From Gymnopilus junonius (Eukaryota > Basidiomycota > Agaricomycetes > Agaricales > Galerinaceae), in assembly GCA_015501075.1 (NCBI GenBank), contig JADNYJ010000189.1, positions 1-64,000 on the forward strand: a DNA stretch of 64,000 bases, read 5' to 3'. Both the position numbers and the translations under genes were made by a program. Below are positions 44,301 through 56,227 of the stretch, piece by piece. The notes below the pieces were generated by a model. It saw nothing but the letters and a program-made list of their open reading frames with translations, did not search any database and was not told the DNA's origin. Each line of letters starts with the position of its first letter. The stretch's first letter is position 1.

Positions 44301-45772
44301 TAGGGTTGCCAAAGTTCGGTTCAGTCCGGTTCTCGACAGATTTTTGAGAACCGAGAACCAAACTTTTAAAAATTTGCCAGAACCAAACTGGAACTGGACT
44401 GAACTTTCAAGAACCGGTTCTTCCAGTTCGGTTCTGTCCAGTTCGCAGTTCGGACTGGTGAACTGCAATATTTAAGAAAAAATGTATATATTCTAGTCTA
44501 AAAAGTCAATACAACAGCCTAAGAAGTAAATATACAGGACGGGGGCAATCGAGACAATGTCGCTGGGTAGTGGTCACCACTGCAATGACGTTGTGGAGGT
44601 CCCAATGTCCCCTACACTGACATAATGGGTTCCGCATCGATGTAAGGGCACTTGATACAATGTTGCAGGGTGGTGGTGGCGTCCACAATGACCAAAGACA
44701 TTGTGGGGTTGCGATGACCCCTACACCAACGCGGTGGGTTTCTGGTCACATCCACGATGACGCTGCGCAGTTGCAATGGCCCGGGTGGGTGCCATGGTCG
44801 AATGTGAGCTCATCTGGTTGAGCAAAGGTGAGGGTGGTGGGGCCAGACCGACAGCAGTAGAAAAGGCGGAGGGGGGCGGCCGTCCTCCGAGCTCAATGCC
44901 ATGTGAGGTGAAAAAGCAGAGAGGTAGGGTGGCGGCGGCGTAGGAGGGAGGCCGACACATCACCTCTGGCTCACTCTTCAATGCGAGGGAGGTGGTGGTG
45001 GATGTGGGGATGAGAGTGGCAGCAGTGCAAGCAGATTCTACCTCCAACTCGCTCTTGTTAATGAGGGAGGTAGGACGGGCCAGCTAGATGGCCATTTCTG
45101 TCAAACGAAACAGAAAAGACATCGTTAGTGCATTCTCAAGTGAAAAAAAGAAGAACGTGGACATACGTGGATGGCCTCCCTCTTCAAGGGTCCCTGCTTG
45201 TTGTATCTCCACCCCCCGATCCTTCAATGGTTGGCCAAAAACAACCTGAAAAGAAAAGCAAGGTCAGTAAATTCAGCAGAAAAGGGATAGGAAGATAAAA
45301 TGTGCTCGCGATGGATACGCGAGCACGTTCTGGATGTACTTTATGTGCCTGTACCAGCTCACATCCTCATCTGAGGGAGGGACAATGCGGAGTGACGAGA
45401 AAAAGAGGGAGACGAAGGTGGATGGGTGACGGATGGAAGGTGGATGTAGTGATGGAGTGAGAGGTTCTATGGATGGTCGTTTTAAGCTCCGACTCAAATT
45501 AGGATCACATCAACGCGGCATCAACTCGCGAAACACTCAATATTTCAACTTTCCGTGCTTCATTTGGTGCTACAAAAATTGCAATATCCATGGCTAAAAG
45601 TTCGGTTTGAACCGGTTTGAACCCGGTTCTCAGAAATCTCAAATTTTGAGAACTGAGAACTGAACCTACTCAGCCCACGGCCGGACTGAACGGAACTGAA
45701 CCTGAACTGTCAGTCCAGTTCGGCCGGTTTGGGTTTGAACTGTCAGTTCAGAACTGAACTTCGGCAACCCTA
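44301..45772. mobile_element. hAT-type non-autonomous element, 1472 bp, with 8-bp target duplication
   Basis: The ends read TAGGGTTGCCAAAGTTCGGTTC and, complemented, TAGGGTTGCCGAAGTTCAGTTC, an inverted repeat with 20 of 22 bases matching. The 8-bp direct repeat TTCGGACT flanks it (44293-44300, 45773-45780). Both subterminal regions are packed with GGTTC/GAACC and CAGTTC/GAACTG units, as in hAT elements, where transposase binds such repeats. The GC-rich middle has two imperfect repeats of roughly 100 bp (around 44550-44750) and no convincing transposase. The element sits between the small gene and AT-rich intergenic DNA. Confidence 0.9.
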
Positions 45773-45780
45773 TTCGGACT

Positions 45781-48700
45781 GGATAGTATCTTTCTTTTTT
45801 GTTGAACTCGAATGCACATTGTCATGCATTGGAAGACCAATATGATTCATTAGCATGTGATACTTTAGTATTTCTTGCACAAGATGGATGAAACTTATCA
45901 TTGTTCAACATCGAGCACACTCTACTTTGCTAATTTGGAAGTTATAAATAAATCTTCCCTGCTGATGGATCAAGTACAAAATTTATTAGGATATTATCAC
46001 CAATTGAACAGGATAAAAATAAGACTGGTTCCATTGGTTACTTGCTGTTACTCATGCAATCGATCAACTACATATCCTCATCTGTGTCTAAAATGCGAAG
46101 GTTCTTATGTAATGCCTGTTTTGTTTTCTCTTCAGTCCCACTTTCCTCTGTGCACTGCCTCCTCTTGACTGGACTGAGGCTTGCAAAGTCTGTCCTACAT
46201 TTTTCTTTTACTCTGACCATGACTCATGGTTCATTACTCACACAGCAATGCCTGGCACAGCACAAGGCCAAAGTTGTTGACAACTGGTTCAAGACCTACG
46301 AGCAAGCCCATATATAATCATGCATATTGAGTATTGCCTACGTCGCAGCAAAGAATTAATTCATTACTCAGATTCAGGGTGAACAAATAATCTGCTTTCT
46401 TATCTGCTAGACATTTGGGACTCAGGATGTAGTGCACTCCCCTAACAGTGACCCACGGACTGACCTACATGAAGATGGACACACTCTGAGTCATTATTTT
46501 GTGTAGTTTCTTAGCATTTTGCACTTTTTTTGGTAGCTTTCTATGTTGACATGTATGAGATATTCCATCCATGAAAAAGATACCATTGTCTTAATGGGTC
46601 TCATGCAAAAGAGAGAGACATGCTGATTAAATATTTAAGGTACTAACAGGTAATAGATTCACAATGTGCACTGGTGAGACCAGCAGGGGCCTGGTGAGCC
46701 AAGCATTCAGAACTCAAGGGATATCGAGGCACCAGTTGTGAGGGATAAAAATGCCTTCACATTCTGAAGGTGAGCTCTTCAGGTAATGGAAGTTCTTCAG
46801 AAACACACCTATGAATTAAGGAATAAATACTATAAAGACTTAGGATTGGCTGACTGAAGGAACTCACTTTTCCAGAACAAATTTGATGTATCATTCATTC
46901 CCTGATTGAAGGTTGACCACCCCATCATAATGACATGCAACACACATTATCAAAACATCACCTCTCCAGGCAGTCCCTGGAGAAATGGACTCTACAGCCA
47001 TATTGATGGGCAACTTGGTGTGCTTTTTGTAGAAAAAAGCAAAGTGGTGTTCCTTCAGCTCACCATCCTCGAACTCTTCGATGCATGTCATGGAATGTCG
47101 AATATGGCATTGGACTCATCTGCATAGTACATGCTCAAGGAAAGCATAATGCTTCTCTTTCCTTTTTCTGCCACCAACGTCTTCAGATGTCACTTGTATG
47201 GCACACTGATAGTTTTGGCATGATTTTGGTTGAATGAAAAAAAATGACCCTTCACAGTTCAGAGGGTATACTAAACGAAGAATGAGCAGAGGGAAAGCAA
47301 TATTAAGCATAAACGATGAACATTCAAGTCAGATGAGCAAGGTATGTGCATGTAGGACATTTGAGCAAGGCAACGGTATATTCAGCAATGGCTTTTGCAT
47401 CTCTGTGGGCAAGCAACAGGGAGTGGAAGGGTAAGAAGCAATAGGGAATGACAGGAAATGACAAACAAGACAGATTCCAAAAATAGAGAAATGACAGGAG
47501 CACTCACCACTTTGAAATGGCATATGATGGCTTCAGATGGTGAAAAGCAATAGCTTTGACAGTTTCCCATAATTGAAAAGCAATAGCTCTGGCAGTTTCC
47601 CCTAAAGAAAGTAATAGCTCTGACAGTTTCCCCTAAAAGAAAGTAATAGCTCTGACAGCTGATGGAAAGAAACAACAACATGGGAGAAAATGGAGGACCT
47701 CCATTTCTCCAGATCACACACTTAACCCTATGAATCAAAAGAAGAGTGATTAGACGCTGTACCAGAGGGCAACAGCAGCATCTTGAGAACAGATGATTTC
47801 ACTATGGGTTACAATGACATCATCTTTTCGGCGTCTAAGGTCAGACACCTATAAATAGATGAACACCTTCCATAGTCTGCTTCCACCAATTTCGGGATCA
47901 TGTTAGTGAGTCATTGTGAGAGAATGGCTAGAATGCTAATCCAAGAAATTCCAAAACAGTACCCCCATTCAATTCTTAAGAAGTTTTAAGCTTAGGCATT
48001 CTAACTGTCTTTAAATATATGGTTTCAGTACATCGGATTTAATTCACAAAATCTCATGCTATGACCATGACTAGCCAAACTTTAGAGTCATTGAATGTCA
48101 ACTTGAGCTAAAGCAAGTCCCATTGCCATGCCCGAGCTGATCATGAACATAACTCCCAACAGCACAAGCCATCTCAGAGGCTCTTCAAGCTGGTTCACAC
48201 CATCCACAAGAGGCACATCAATGCATTCTGCTCTCTTAGCAAGGACTGCAATATTGTTAGAGGCATGGAAAGGAATGTCAAAATGCTTGAGATGTACCTT
48301 GTAGTTCTCACTCCATGACATGCATGTTCCATGACAAGGATTTGAGTATGTCAAGAAATTGCAAGTGATAGAGGGCCCAGATTGTGGACTTCGCCTTCAA
48401 GACTTCCAGAAGGCTGTTGTTCAAAGGTGGAATGGACTCCAGAACAGTAATAATTTGACATATTTTGTCCCAATGTTGAATAAAGCCCACGTTCAATGTC
48501 TGTGGGATTTCTGATGGATCGGATGAGGTCTTGTCATATTTGATAGGCATGAAGCATCCATTGTCTTCAAACAACCTCATCTCACTGTGGAGAGCTTCAT
48601 CCATAGCAAGAAACAAGGCAACACCTGTGATGGCCATCAGCAACACAAAATATGCCCTGCAGCATAAGCTGCACCATCATAAGCAGCAAGAGAAGCAGTA

Positions 48701-49343
48701 GATAGAGAGGAGATGTATTGGAGGTCCATAACTTATCTGGGACAATTAAAAGATTGACGAGGTTTAAATGGGATACCTTGTGAGAAACTGAGTGGTTGGA
48801 TCAGCGCATCTAGGCCCACTGACTTGGGAATGGCAGCATTCCCAAGCTTATTGCATATTCATGCAGGTGAGTCAGATATAGAGTTAGTGTCTATCAATTT
48901 GAATGAGGTGAGTGAATGAGTTACTGATGTGATTATCAGGTCAGGCTCTTTGGAGACTATGCCAAGTCCATATTTAGCCATTGATGGTGATGGATCAAGC
49001 AGGCGATTGTGATGCTGAAAGATGACCTTCCCACCTGACACTCACCATGTGATCATGAAAATGACCATTGATGTTAACACTGGAAAATAAGGTCCTCAAA
49101 AGTTTGAGTCACTGACCTGATCCAAGTATATACACAGGATGAGTCAGATATGAACGGGGAGAATGTTGCCAGCCCCCAATATTTCGCACCCAGGGGCCTG
49201 TCAAATTCATCACCCTGGCAGCAATTTCATCATCATCTTGGGTCCCATAAAGCAGTGGAAGGGGTGGGGCCTAAAAGGCCTTTTGGATGAGGGATGACGC
49301 CCTTTCAATCCATTTCAGGATGTGCCCATGGAGCATCAGATGG
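45781..49343. other. Long intergenic stretch without a recognised gene
   Basis: Short frames occur on both strands (for example 48088-48646 minus, with a hydrophobic segment WLVLLGVMFMISSGMAMGL), but none shows a known domain or a coherent exon series. A small tandem repeat lies at 47541-47660. A TATAAATAG at about 47850 is followed by no clear gene. Confidence 0.35.
47541..47660. repeat. Tandem repeat, about 32-33 bp unit
   Basis: Nearly four copies of a unit containing AAAG(C/T)AATAGCTCTGACAG followed by TTTCCCCTAA-like sequence occur head to tail. Small substitutions mark the copies. Confidence 0.8.
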
Positions 49344-49861
49344 TAGACTCATGACCAGCCATCTAAATGAGCAAAGCATCAATTAGATGACTGGAAAACC
49401 AGGACATCCCATGAGTGAGCAAGCATTATGAGCCCTCAGTCTTTGCCGACCCCTCCCCAGAAAGTAGGTGATCCAAATAAGGAAGGTCAATATTCTGGCT
49501 GAGCGTGTCGACCATGGCCTCCCTCTCATTGTTCCTCTTCCTTTCACCTTCATGTGTATATCATGAATGATACTGTCATTTCAAATGAAAAGATTGATAC
49601 TTTCAGAATGTGTTCTCCAGCAGAAATTGCACACCTCATATCAAATGAAATTCCTCAGGACCGGCTTCCTGCTCAATACCTCCAAAGCTGCTCAATGCGC
49701 TCAGCCAAAATATTGACCTTCCTTATTGGGACCACCTGCTTTCTGGGGAGGGGTCGGCAATGTCCGATGGCTTGTAATGCTCACTCACTCATGGGATGTC
49801 CCAGTGTACAGGTCATCAAATCAAGAGTGATCTCATTTTGGCAGCCAGTCACAGGTCTAAT
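49344..49861. repeat. Diverged inverted repeat (foldback), about 160-bp arms
   Basis: The left arm (49344-49505) and right arm (49698-49861) are reverse complements with scattered mismatches and small gaps. Shared blocks include AATATTGACCTTCCTTATT, TTTCTGGGGAGGGGTCGGCA and CTCACTCATGGGATGTCC. The 192-bp spacer has no gene. It is probably an old non-autonomous DNA element. Confidence 0.7.
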
Positions 49862-50633
49862 CAGATGGTACCTCAGGATAGTGACTTGGGGTGGATGAAA
49901 GATGAAAGTATTTCAGGATTTCTGAGATAGACATATTAAATTTGTTTTGGTTTTTTTTCAGCAATTGGAATTGGAATTGGAAGCAATTTTGGCTGACTAC
50001 CATATTTATGTAACTCAGCTAGCTACTATTTAAGTAACTAACTTGTCAGCTCTTTGTGACTAAATAAAATCAGGTACATAATACTGCAAGGGGGAGGTTG
50101 GCCAGGCTAGCACTCCCCAACTGCTAAAAGCTACCACCGGTGGCACAACGGTATGGGGGAATGGGAGGTTGCAGACCAAGGAGGGTAATAACAAGGAAGA
50201 AAATAAAAGCCAAGAAAATAAAAATCACCCTATGTGACATCATTGCCGAAAAGAGAGACACAGGAGCGCAAAACAAAAACTTGGCAGATGGATGTTCTGC
50301 TGCACTTTGAGAAGCCTATGAGGGCATCTGACTGAGTGTGTGGTAGATGAGAAAGGCAGGGGTGAAGGTGCTAAGGCAAGAGGGGATGAAAGGATAGGTG
50401 CTGTGAGTTTTTTTTGGTGTGCTCTCCACAGCCACATGGGTCATGCATACATGGCATGGAAATTCAAGGAAATACAACAATGGCTCTCTTCTCGACACAG
50501 TGCATCGACCCATTGCTTCCATCCTGCAGGTGAGGTTTTGCCATTTTATTTTCCACCACTCATCTATTTCGTGGTGAAAAAAGTATCTCTGGACTTTCAA
50601 ACCTGGGACCGGGATGTGCTGATATTGCCTACC
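49862..50633. other. Upstream region of the TET/JBP pseudogene, nothing firm
   Basis: No domain is recognised. Open sequence continues upstream of the chosen ATG at 50634, but without family features. Confidence 0.4.
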
Positions 50634-52391
50634 ATGGCTCCCCCTCCCTTTCCCATCTGCCCTCTTTGCACGCATTCAGCTGACCGACCCTCTTTTCAAT
50701 CAACAGGCTCCCCACGCATTTTCCTAAGAAGCATGTGTTACTTCCTTCACAGCCAATCTGTAAGCCCTTACCTTCCACTCCTGCCCATGGATGCTGATTA
50801 TTGGCAGCCTCCTTAGATGCCAAAAGGTACAAAAGTAAGCCTTCAGGCTCATTCCTTCAACATCATCTTACCTTGCCCTTAGAAGCGCAACACCCTGCAG
50901 GTGGAGGTTGAACCCATCCCATGCTCTGCCGGCTTCGATTTTGAGGCTTTACTGAAGGAAGCAGATGCAGGAGAGCAATGCATGTTTTTAGAGGGAGAGG
51001 TTTCCCTGGAGGAGGGCCATCCAGGGATGCTGGGTGCAGAGGCAGAGGAGAAGGAGAGAGTGAAGGGGAATTTAGGCATCAGAGAGGGAAACGGGGGAAG
51101 GGAGGATGAAACCTTGAAGCACTCCCATGCAAGTGCTTTTCCTCTGAAGGGCGGGATAAGCTGCAGCCATCAAAGGCACCACCTGAAGCGCAATGAATGC
51201 ATTGCAGTGGAGGGCCATGCTCCAAACTTGGAGGCCCTCACTTCCATCCTTCAGGCAAGCACACCTTTGTTGATGAACCTCAAAACACCAGAGCTGCCTG
51301 CAACAACTTGTGGAAGTCAGGCATGGCACTACTTCCCCAAAGCTGATGACTTGAAGCCCCAAATAATCGAGGAGTTGATGGCCAATGAGGGCTATCAACT
51401 CATCCATTCAAATCCATTGTAAGTCATCTGCTTTGCTGGGAGGCTGGGTTTAATCCAACCCCTGTGGTCCAGAATCCCCCACCCTATTCTCGATGCAGAC
51501 CAGAATGTTATAGGAGCCTTCTGCAGCCACCCTAATGACTCTGATTATCTTGCTGCCTGCTCACGTGTTTACCAGCTTTTTGAAGAAATTGGAAAGAGCT
51601 CTAACCTCAAGGACAATGCCTTTGCCAATTGCCGGGGCCCTTTCCTGGTCCTTAATGTCGGAATCACCCATGGCAAGGGCACAACACACCCCATGAGCCT
51701 TCATGTCAGTAAAGATGACAAGCCAAGCAAGTATGAGGACCTTGCAACAGCAGCCCTGTGTGACCCTGACTTGAATTGAATTGCGACATTTCAGAGCTGT
51801 GGGTCTCCTGCTGTGTTTTGGATTGTTCTTTCTCTCATTTTTATTTCCACAGCCTGTTTTTGCATCTGGTCCCCAAAGGTGTACGGATACTATCACAATT
51901 ACTTGGGCAAGCTCTACGCCCATTCACCCCATCTCAGAAAGAATTTTTCGAAGAGCATCTTCCCTTGCTGCGCCATCAACTGCAGCCCTAAAGCTTGGAC
52001 CCATTGCCATTGTGATTCCATGAACTGCCCTTTTGGAATGTGTGCCATCACAGCTTTGGGCCAATTTGACCCCAGCAAGGGTGGGCACCTCGTTCTTCCA
52101 GACTTGAAACTCATCGTTGAATTCCCAGTCAGCTCCATCATCCTCATCCCTTCCGCCACCCTTATCCATGCAAATATACCCATTCAGAGCCATGAAGCGC
52201 AGGCCTCATTTATGCAGTATGCTGCCAGCAGTCTGTTCCATTATGTTGATGATGGCTTCATGATGGAGAAGGCTTTAAAAGAGAAAAACCACGAAGAGTA
52301 TTTGAGGGTTTGTTCTCTGAAGAAGACACGATGGGAAAGGGGTTTAAATCTCCTTAGTAAAATTTCTGAGCTTGTAGACCTTAAGACATAG
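50634..52391 (+). pseudogene. TET/JBP-type 2-oxoglutarate/Fe(II) dioxygenase, inactivated
   Basis: Exons 50634-50834, 50883-51418, 51473-51798 and 51853-52391 splice cleanly into 534 codons. The N-terminal part has a CPLC pair and YWQPP. The C-terminal third matches the fungal TET/JBP domain: LNVGITHGKGTTHP, FPCCAINCSP, HCDSMNCPFGMCAITALG (HxD), GGHLVLPDLKL, LIPSATLIHANIPI (second iron His) and ASFMQYAASSLFHYVDDGF. Family enzymes oxidise 5-methylcytosine. Two premature stops interrupt it: TAG at 50814 and TGA at 51777. After the second His, where the family has an arginine expected to bind 2-oxoglutarate, the codon at 52200 is CAG (Gln). The intact splice sites suggest recent loss. Confidence 0.85.
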
Positions 52392-54109
52392 GCCTTAATG
52401 TGCAGGGTGGTTTTCTCAAAGTTGTTAAAAATTTGAACTAATTACTTAAAAAGAACAGGAGGTTGGGGTTTACCCTTTTGGAAGGAAAGCTCATGTAAAT
52501 GTGCTGAAAAGTAAAAAATCGACTCACAATACAGTCCTGCAGTGAAGAACTTTGGAAAAGAAGATGAAAGGAACCAAGGCACAATCATCATATCTGACCT
52601 CTGTCAGCGCATCAAAGAGCTTCCCATAGGCAAACATTATTTTTACTTTCATGAAGCCCACCCTCTGAACTTTTTTCGCCAATGGGTTCCCAGTAGCCAT
52701 CAGCCCCTGCTTCCCTCCACTCAGGATCTGAGGCTCAACCCATTGCAACTGACTTCCCTTTTTCCATGCAGTGAGTGACAATACATGTACCCGACATCTG
52801 CGCATCGACCTGGCCTGTCTTCTACCACCTTCCAATCTCACTTCAGATTGCGGTCATCAATGATCTACCAGTTCCAAGACTGGCATCCTCAAATACCACC
52901 TTGCACTGAGTGATGTCAAAAGCAATAGAATCTGCCCAGTGACCATTGCCTGAACAGAGCAAACATGAGCTAGAGAAGAAACATATATATATATATATAA
53001 ACTCATGGAAAAATTCTATTTACAAGTACAAGTTACACAGGTGATAAGTGATGAAATGGGCTAGATATGGCATGAGCTGAGTAAGAGTACAAGGGAAGAT
53101 AACAAAAAAAGCGCAAACCATCATCGCCTGTACCATGGGGTTCAATTACCACTGAGGTAATTTTGAAAACCAAATCGGCCTCAAAGGCTTCCCCGAAACA
53201 ACCCTCGCATTTCATGGGTGGATAGAGATTCTGGAGAAGGTGACTTGTCCTTTGCCGAGGTGACATATTGAGAAACTTCTTCAATGGATTGATGAAGCAC
53301 CTGGAGTGTTCCAGAACTTCATCAATCCATTTATACAGCACATCCAGTTCGGCCTCAAGGGTGTGCTCAGTGGCAATGGCTAGACCCATTGCAATCCTTG
53401 GCACTTTCAATGTTGGCCTCATGCTGTGCTCAGCTACAATATCCAATAATTTCATTTCTTGGAATGCCTTTTGAGCATGAACCTCTTCAGCCATAGCCCG
53501 AAGCTGGGATGCCTCCCTGAATTGAGAAACCTTCTCAAGATGTTCTCATTCCTCATGTAATAATGTAGATTTCTAATGAAAAAAATGCAAAATAAATTCT
53601 TTGAAAAGTCAGGGGCACAAATTCCTTGACTTACTGAGGCAGATCCCACCAAGGGAGAGCATATGATATTGGACAGCTTTATAAGAATTGGGGGTAACTG
53701 AGAAGAATCACCCATTGTAGCAATGCTGCTCTGATCAGACATTAATGTAGTAGAGGGAAGAAGTGAGAAGATGGATTGTTCAGTTTGGCAATGTCACATA
53801 CTGGAATCGTTGCTTTCTTAGCTGACTAAGGCATGCCTACTCATCATCATCAAGGTCGCTCAATGTGGCATTGCGCTCAATCTGCTTTGTGCTTGCTAAT
53901 TATTCATGGTTCACCTTGCTAGTCATCAGATTCCATATGTGATGTTCCTGACTTTGTCCTGATGGCCATTTATGAACTCAGAAATTGTGCTCTCATCACA
54001 ATAATAGAGCGAACAACTTCCCTTGTCAAGGGAAAGGTCTTGCATGAAGCACATTTAGAACAACAAGCAGGTCTTTTTGATAAGTGAGTTCCTCCTTTTC
54101 TCTTCTCCA
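52392..54109. other. Intergenic with weak open frames and a TA microsatellite
   Basis: A (TA)n run sits at about 52985-53000. A minus-strand frame at 53494-53033 (153 residues, starting MAEEVHAQKAFQEMKLLDIVAEH) and a neighbour at 53742-53452 could be exons of one gene, but I recognise no domain and see no clear join. Confidence 0.35.
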
Positions 54110-54558
54110 ATGGCTAGTGGATCATCATCATCATCCTCTGCAGACTTCAGGGTGGCTCCCGGGGCTTCACAGGAAAATGAAATTGGTAAGTAAATGAATT
54201 CATCCAATGATCCATAGGAAACAAAGGACAATAATTTCTTATCACTGCAGATCTCATTGCTGTATACAATGAAGTGCTTCTGGGCCAAAATCAGAGTCAA
54301 TTTCAGACCAATGAAGCATTTCTTCAAGTTTCCTCAAACTACCTCACCCCTGTAAGTAAAGATAACATGTATTTGCATCTATGGAATGCTAAAGTATACT
54401 TCTAGCCAACCAGCTTCCAGCAAGCAAGTGAATCTCATTATGTGGAATGGCCAGTGCCCTACAGCAAATATCCAGGGAAGCAGCCCAGAGGGTTGCCTAG
54501 TATAGCTTCAGAGTTTGCAAAATTGGAACAAAGTTATGAAGAACAGGAAGGGAGTTAA
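54110..54558 (+). CDS. Hypothetical protein, three exons
   Basis: Exons 54110-54185, 54251-54351 and 54406-54558 give 109 residues. The introns are GTAAGT..CTGCAG and GTAAGT..TTCTAG. The protein starts with a serine run (MASGSSSSSSADF) and has a central amphipathic helix (LIAVYNEVLLGQNQSQFQTN). The end (EFAKLEQSYEEQEGS) is charged. No domain is known. It may be the 5' part of a longer gene that continues through 54890-56227, since the same strand and intron style continue. Confidence 0.5.
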
Positions 54559-54889
54559 AAAAACAGGAAAAGAGCTCTTATTGGACTCTCGACCAATCTG
54601 CTATGTACTATTTCCAATCTCTTTCTATGTGTAATGGCCGGCCTTTCAGTTACATTAATTCTCCTCAAGAACTAGAGATTCAGGCTGATGCACAGACAGT
54701 GATCATCATTTCCTGGACCAAGAGTAACAACAAGGAATCTATAGCTGGTATGTTTTGGCTCATCACCCTCATTTTCTAAGCTAATTTGTACCCAGGTTTT
54801 CTCTCATCCCCTGAGTGCACTCAACTGATTAAAAAGGTTTATTTAATTCCCTCATCTTTGCCTCTGGTCTTTGCTGAGCTCTACAACAG

Positions 54890-55552
54890 ATGTTGCAAAG
54901 TCTTGGCTCTTTTCAGGCTAATTTGGTGGCAAGACTCATGAGAACAATTACCTTTTGTTTTGGTATTCATAAAAATCATCTAACACCTGAAGAGATGGCT
55001 GTCATTCAAAAGGAGCAAATTTCAGTCACTATGTTTTTGCAAAGGAAGATCGAAAACCTTCTCAGTGAGAAGAAAGATGGTGGGTTCTTATACACACACA
55101 GTCCAGTGAGTGAATTTCTTCTAACATATATGAAAACAAACTAATTTATATTATGTGTCAGAAGGCTTCCAGTGGGGCCATGTGGCAGCAAAGGAAGTCA
55201 TAAGGCAAGGATTTTTTGGACAAATGGGCATTCAATTAGGCATCAAGTTCCCAGAGCTATTTGGCTCAGGAGAAAAGCAGGCCCTACCCCTGGCTATCTT
55301 AGCATTAGCTCACTTTTTTGTAAGTATCCTGGCTTTTCTGCATCTTAAATGCTCACTTTTGATTTAGAGTAATTTCATGTTGAAGCAGTGCTTATCAATG
55401 ATCAAGAAAGAGAAGCAAGCATCCCTCAAAGCAGAGGATGACATCATAATCTTCCAGAAGATAATGAATGAACTCGAAAAGAAGTATCAGGATCCAATGC
55501 TCAAAGCAGGAATTGATTCAATTACAACATCCTGGTATTCTGAATTAGCGTA
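54890..55552 (+). CDS. Hypothetical helical protein, multi-exon (weakly DUF6532-like)
   Basis: Three coding pieces follow one another: LQSLGSFQANLVARLMRTITF to LLSEKKDGGFLYTHS (54890-55105), GFQWGHVAAKEVIRQGFFGQMG to LALAHFF (about 55163-55320), and MLKQCLSMIKKEKQASLKAED to TSWYSELA (about 55378-55549). The piece between 55320 and 55366 is a good GTAAGT..TTTAG intron. The junction near 55100 is ambiguous. The order of a helical block, a VI..GFF..GIKFPELF motif and a LPLAILALA helix resembles the mushroom DUF6532 family of unknown function, but the match is by eye and weak. Confidence 0.4.
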
Positions 55553-55708
55553 AGTCAAATTATCTGTTGAATTCCTATTCCCTTATATTTCAAAACATGG
55601 GAAAGCATCAAAAGACAAGGAGGAAGACAACTCGACAAAAAATCAGGCCTTAGGAAAGCTTTTTAATCCCTATGTATCTATTAGGCCTAGTAAGCAGGAA
55701 AGAAAAAG

Positions 55709-56227
55709 ATGGTACCTCCCAAACAAGATGATAAAGAGTACATTGAATCTGATCAACATTCATCTGATCAACATTTGTCTAGTAGCAGGGTCACTGCAAA
55801 CTCCATTCCACCCCTCTCATCCACAGACTCATATCCTGACCCCAACTGGTCCTTGTATGCATCTAGCAGTGGTGCCCCCCACTACTATTCTCAGCCTGCA
55901 CTGCAGCTGAGCTCAGGCCACCATTTTGAAGGCATGGCCCCACCAGCACAGTACTCATATGCAGATATCAGCAACTCCATGGGACCATCATCCTCCATTG
56001 CTGCCACTGGCCCCTACTATCCTCAGCCTCACCAGCTTGCACTGCAGCTGAGCTCAAGCTACCATTTTGAAGGCATGGCCCTGCCAGTGCAGTACTCATA
56101 TGCAGCCATGGGACAATCATCTTCTGCTGCTACTGGCCCCTACTATCCTGAGCACCAGCAAGCTCAGGATGGAGATTATTTCACTCATATGCCAGGATCT
56201 CATCAAGATAAAGGACATTCCAATTGA
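55709..56227 (+). CDS. Low-complexity S/Q/Y/P-rich protein or C-terminal exon
   Basis: This is a 172-residue frame starting MVPPKQDDKEYIESDQ. It contains two tandem copies of a block built on QLSSGHHFEGMAPPAQYSYA and ATGPYYPQPHQ. It has no signal peptide or catalytic motif. It may be the last exon of the preceding gene, since a 3' splice site (AAAAAG/CAG-like) lies just upstream. Prion-like or scaffold behaviour is possible from composition only. Confidence 0.45.
   Translation: MVPPKQDDKEYIESDQHSSDQHLSSSRVTANSIPPLSSTDSYPDPNWSLYASSSGAPHYYSQPALQLSSGHHFEGMAPPAQYSYADISNSMGPSSSIAATGPYYPQPHQLALQLSSSYHFEGMALPVQYSYAAMGQSSSAATGPYYPEHQQAQDGDYFTHMPGSHQDKGHSN
55882..56150. repeat. Intragenic tandem duplication, units of about 126-132 bp
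   Basis: Two head-to-tail copies each contain CTGCAGCTGAGCTCA, CATTTTGAAGGCATGGCCC and CAGTACTCATATGCAG. The reading frame is preserved through both. Confidence 0.75.

Noticed and set aside
44721..45047. Minus-strand 108-residue frame inside the large hAT element
   Set aside because: Proline/serine-rich composition with no transposase motif. It overlaps internal repeats and is probably chance in GC-rich sequence.
52985..53000. (TA)n run as a regulatory element
   Set aside because: It is a simple microsatellite with no supporting context.
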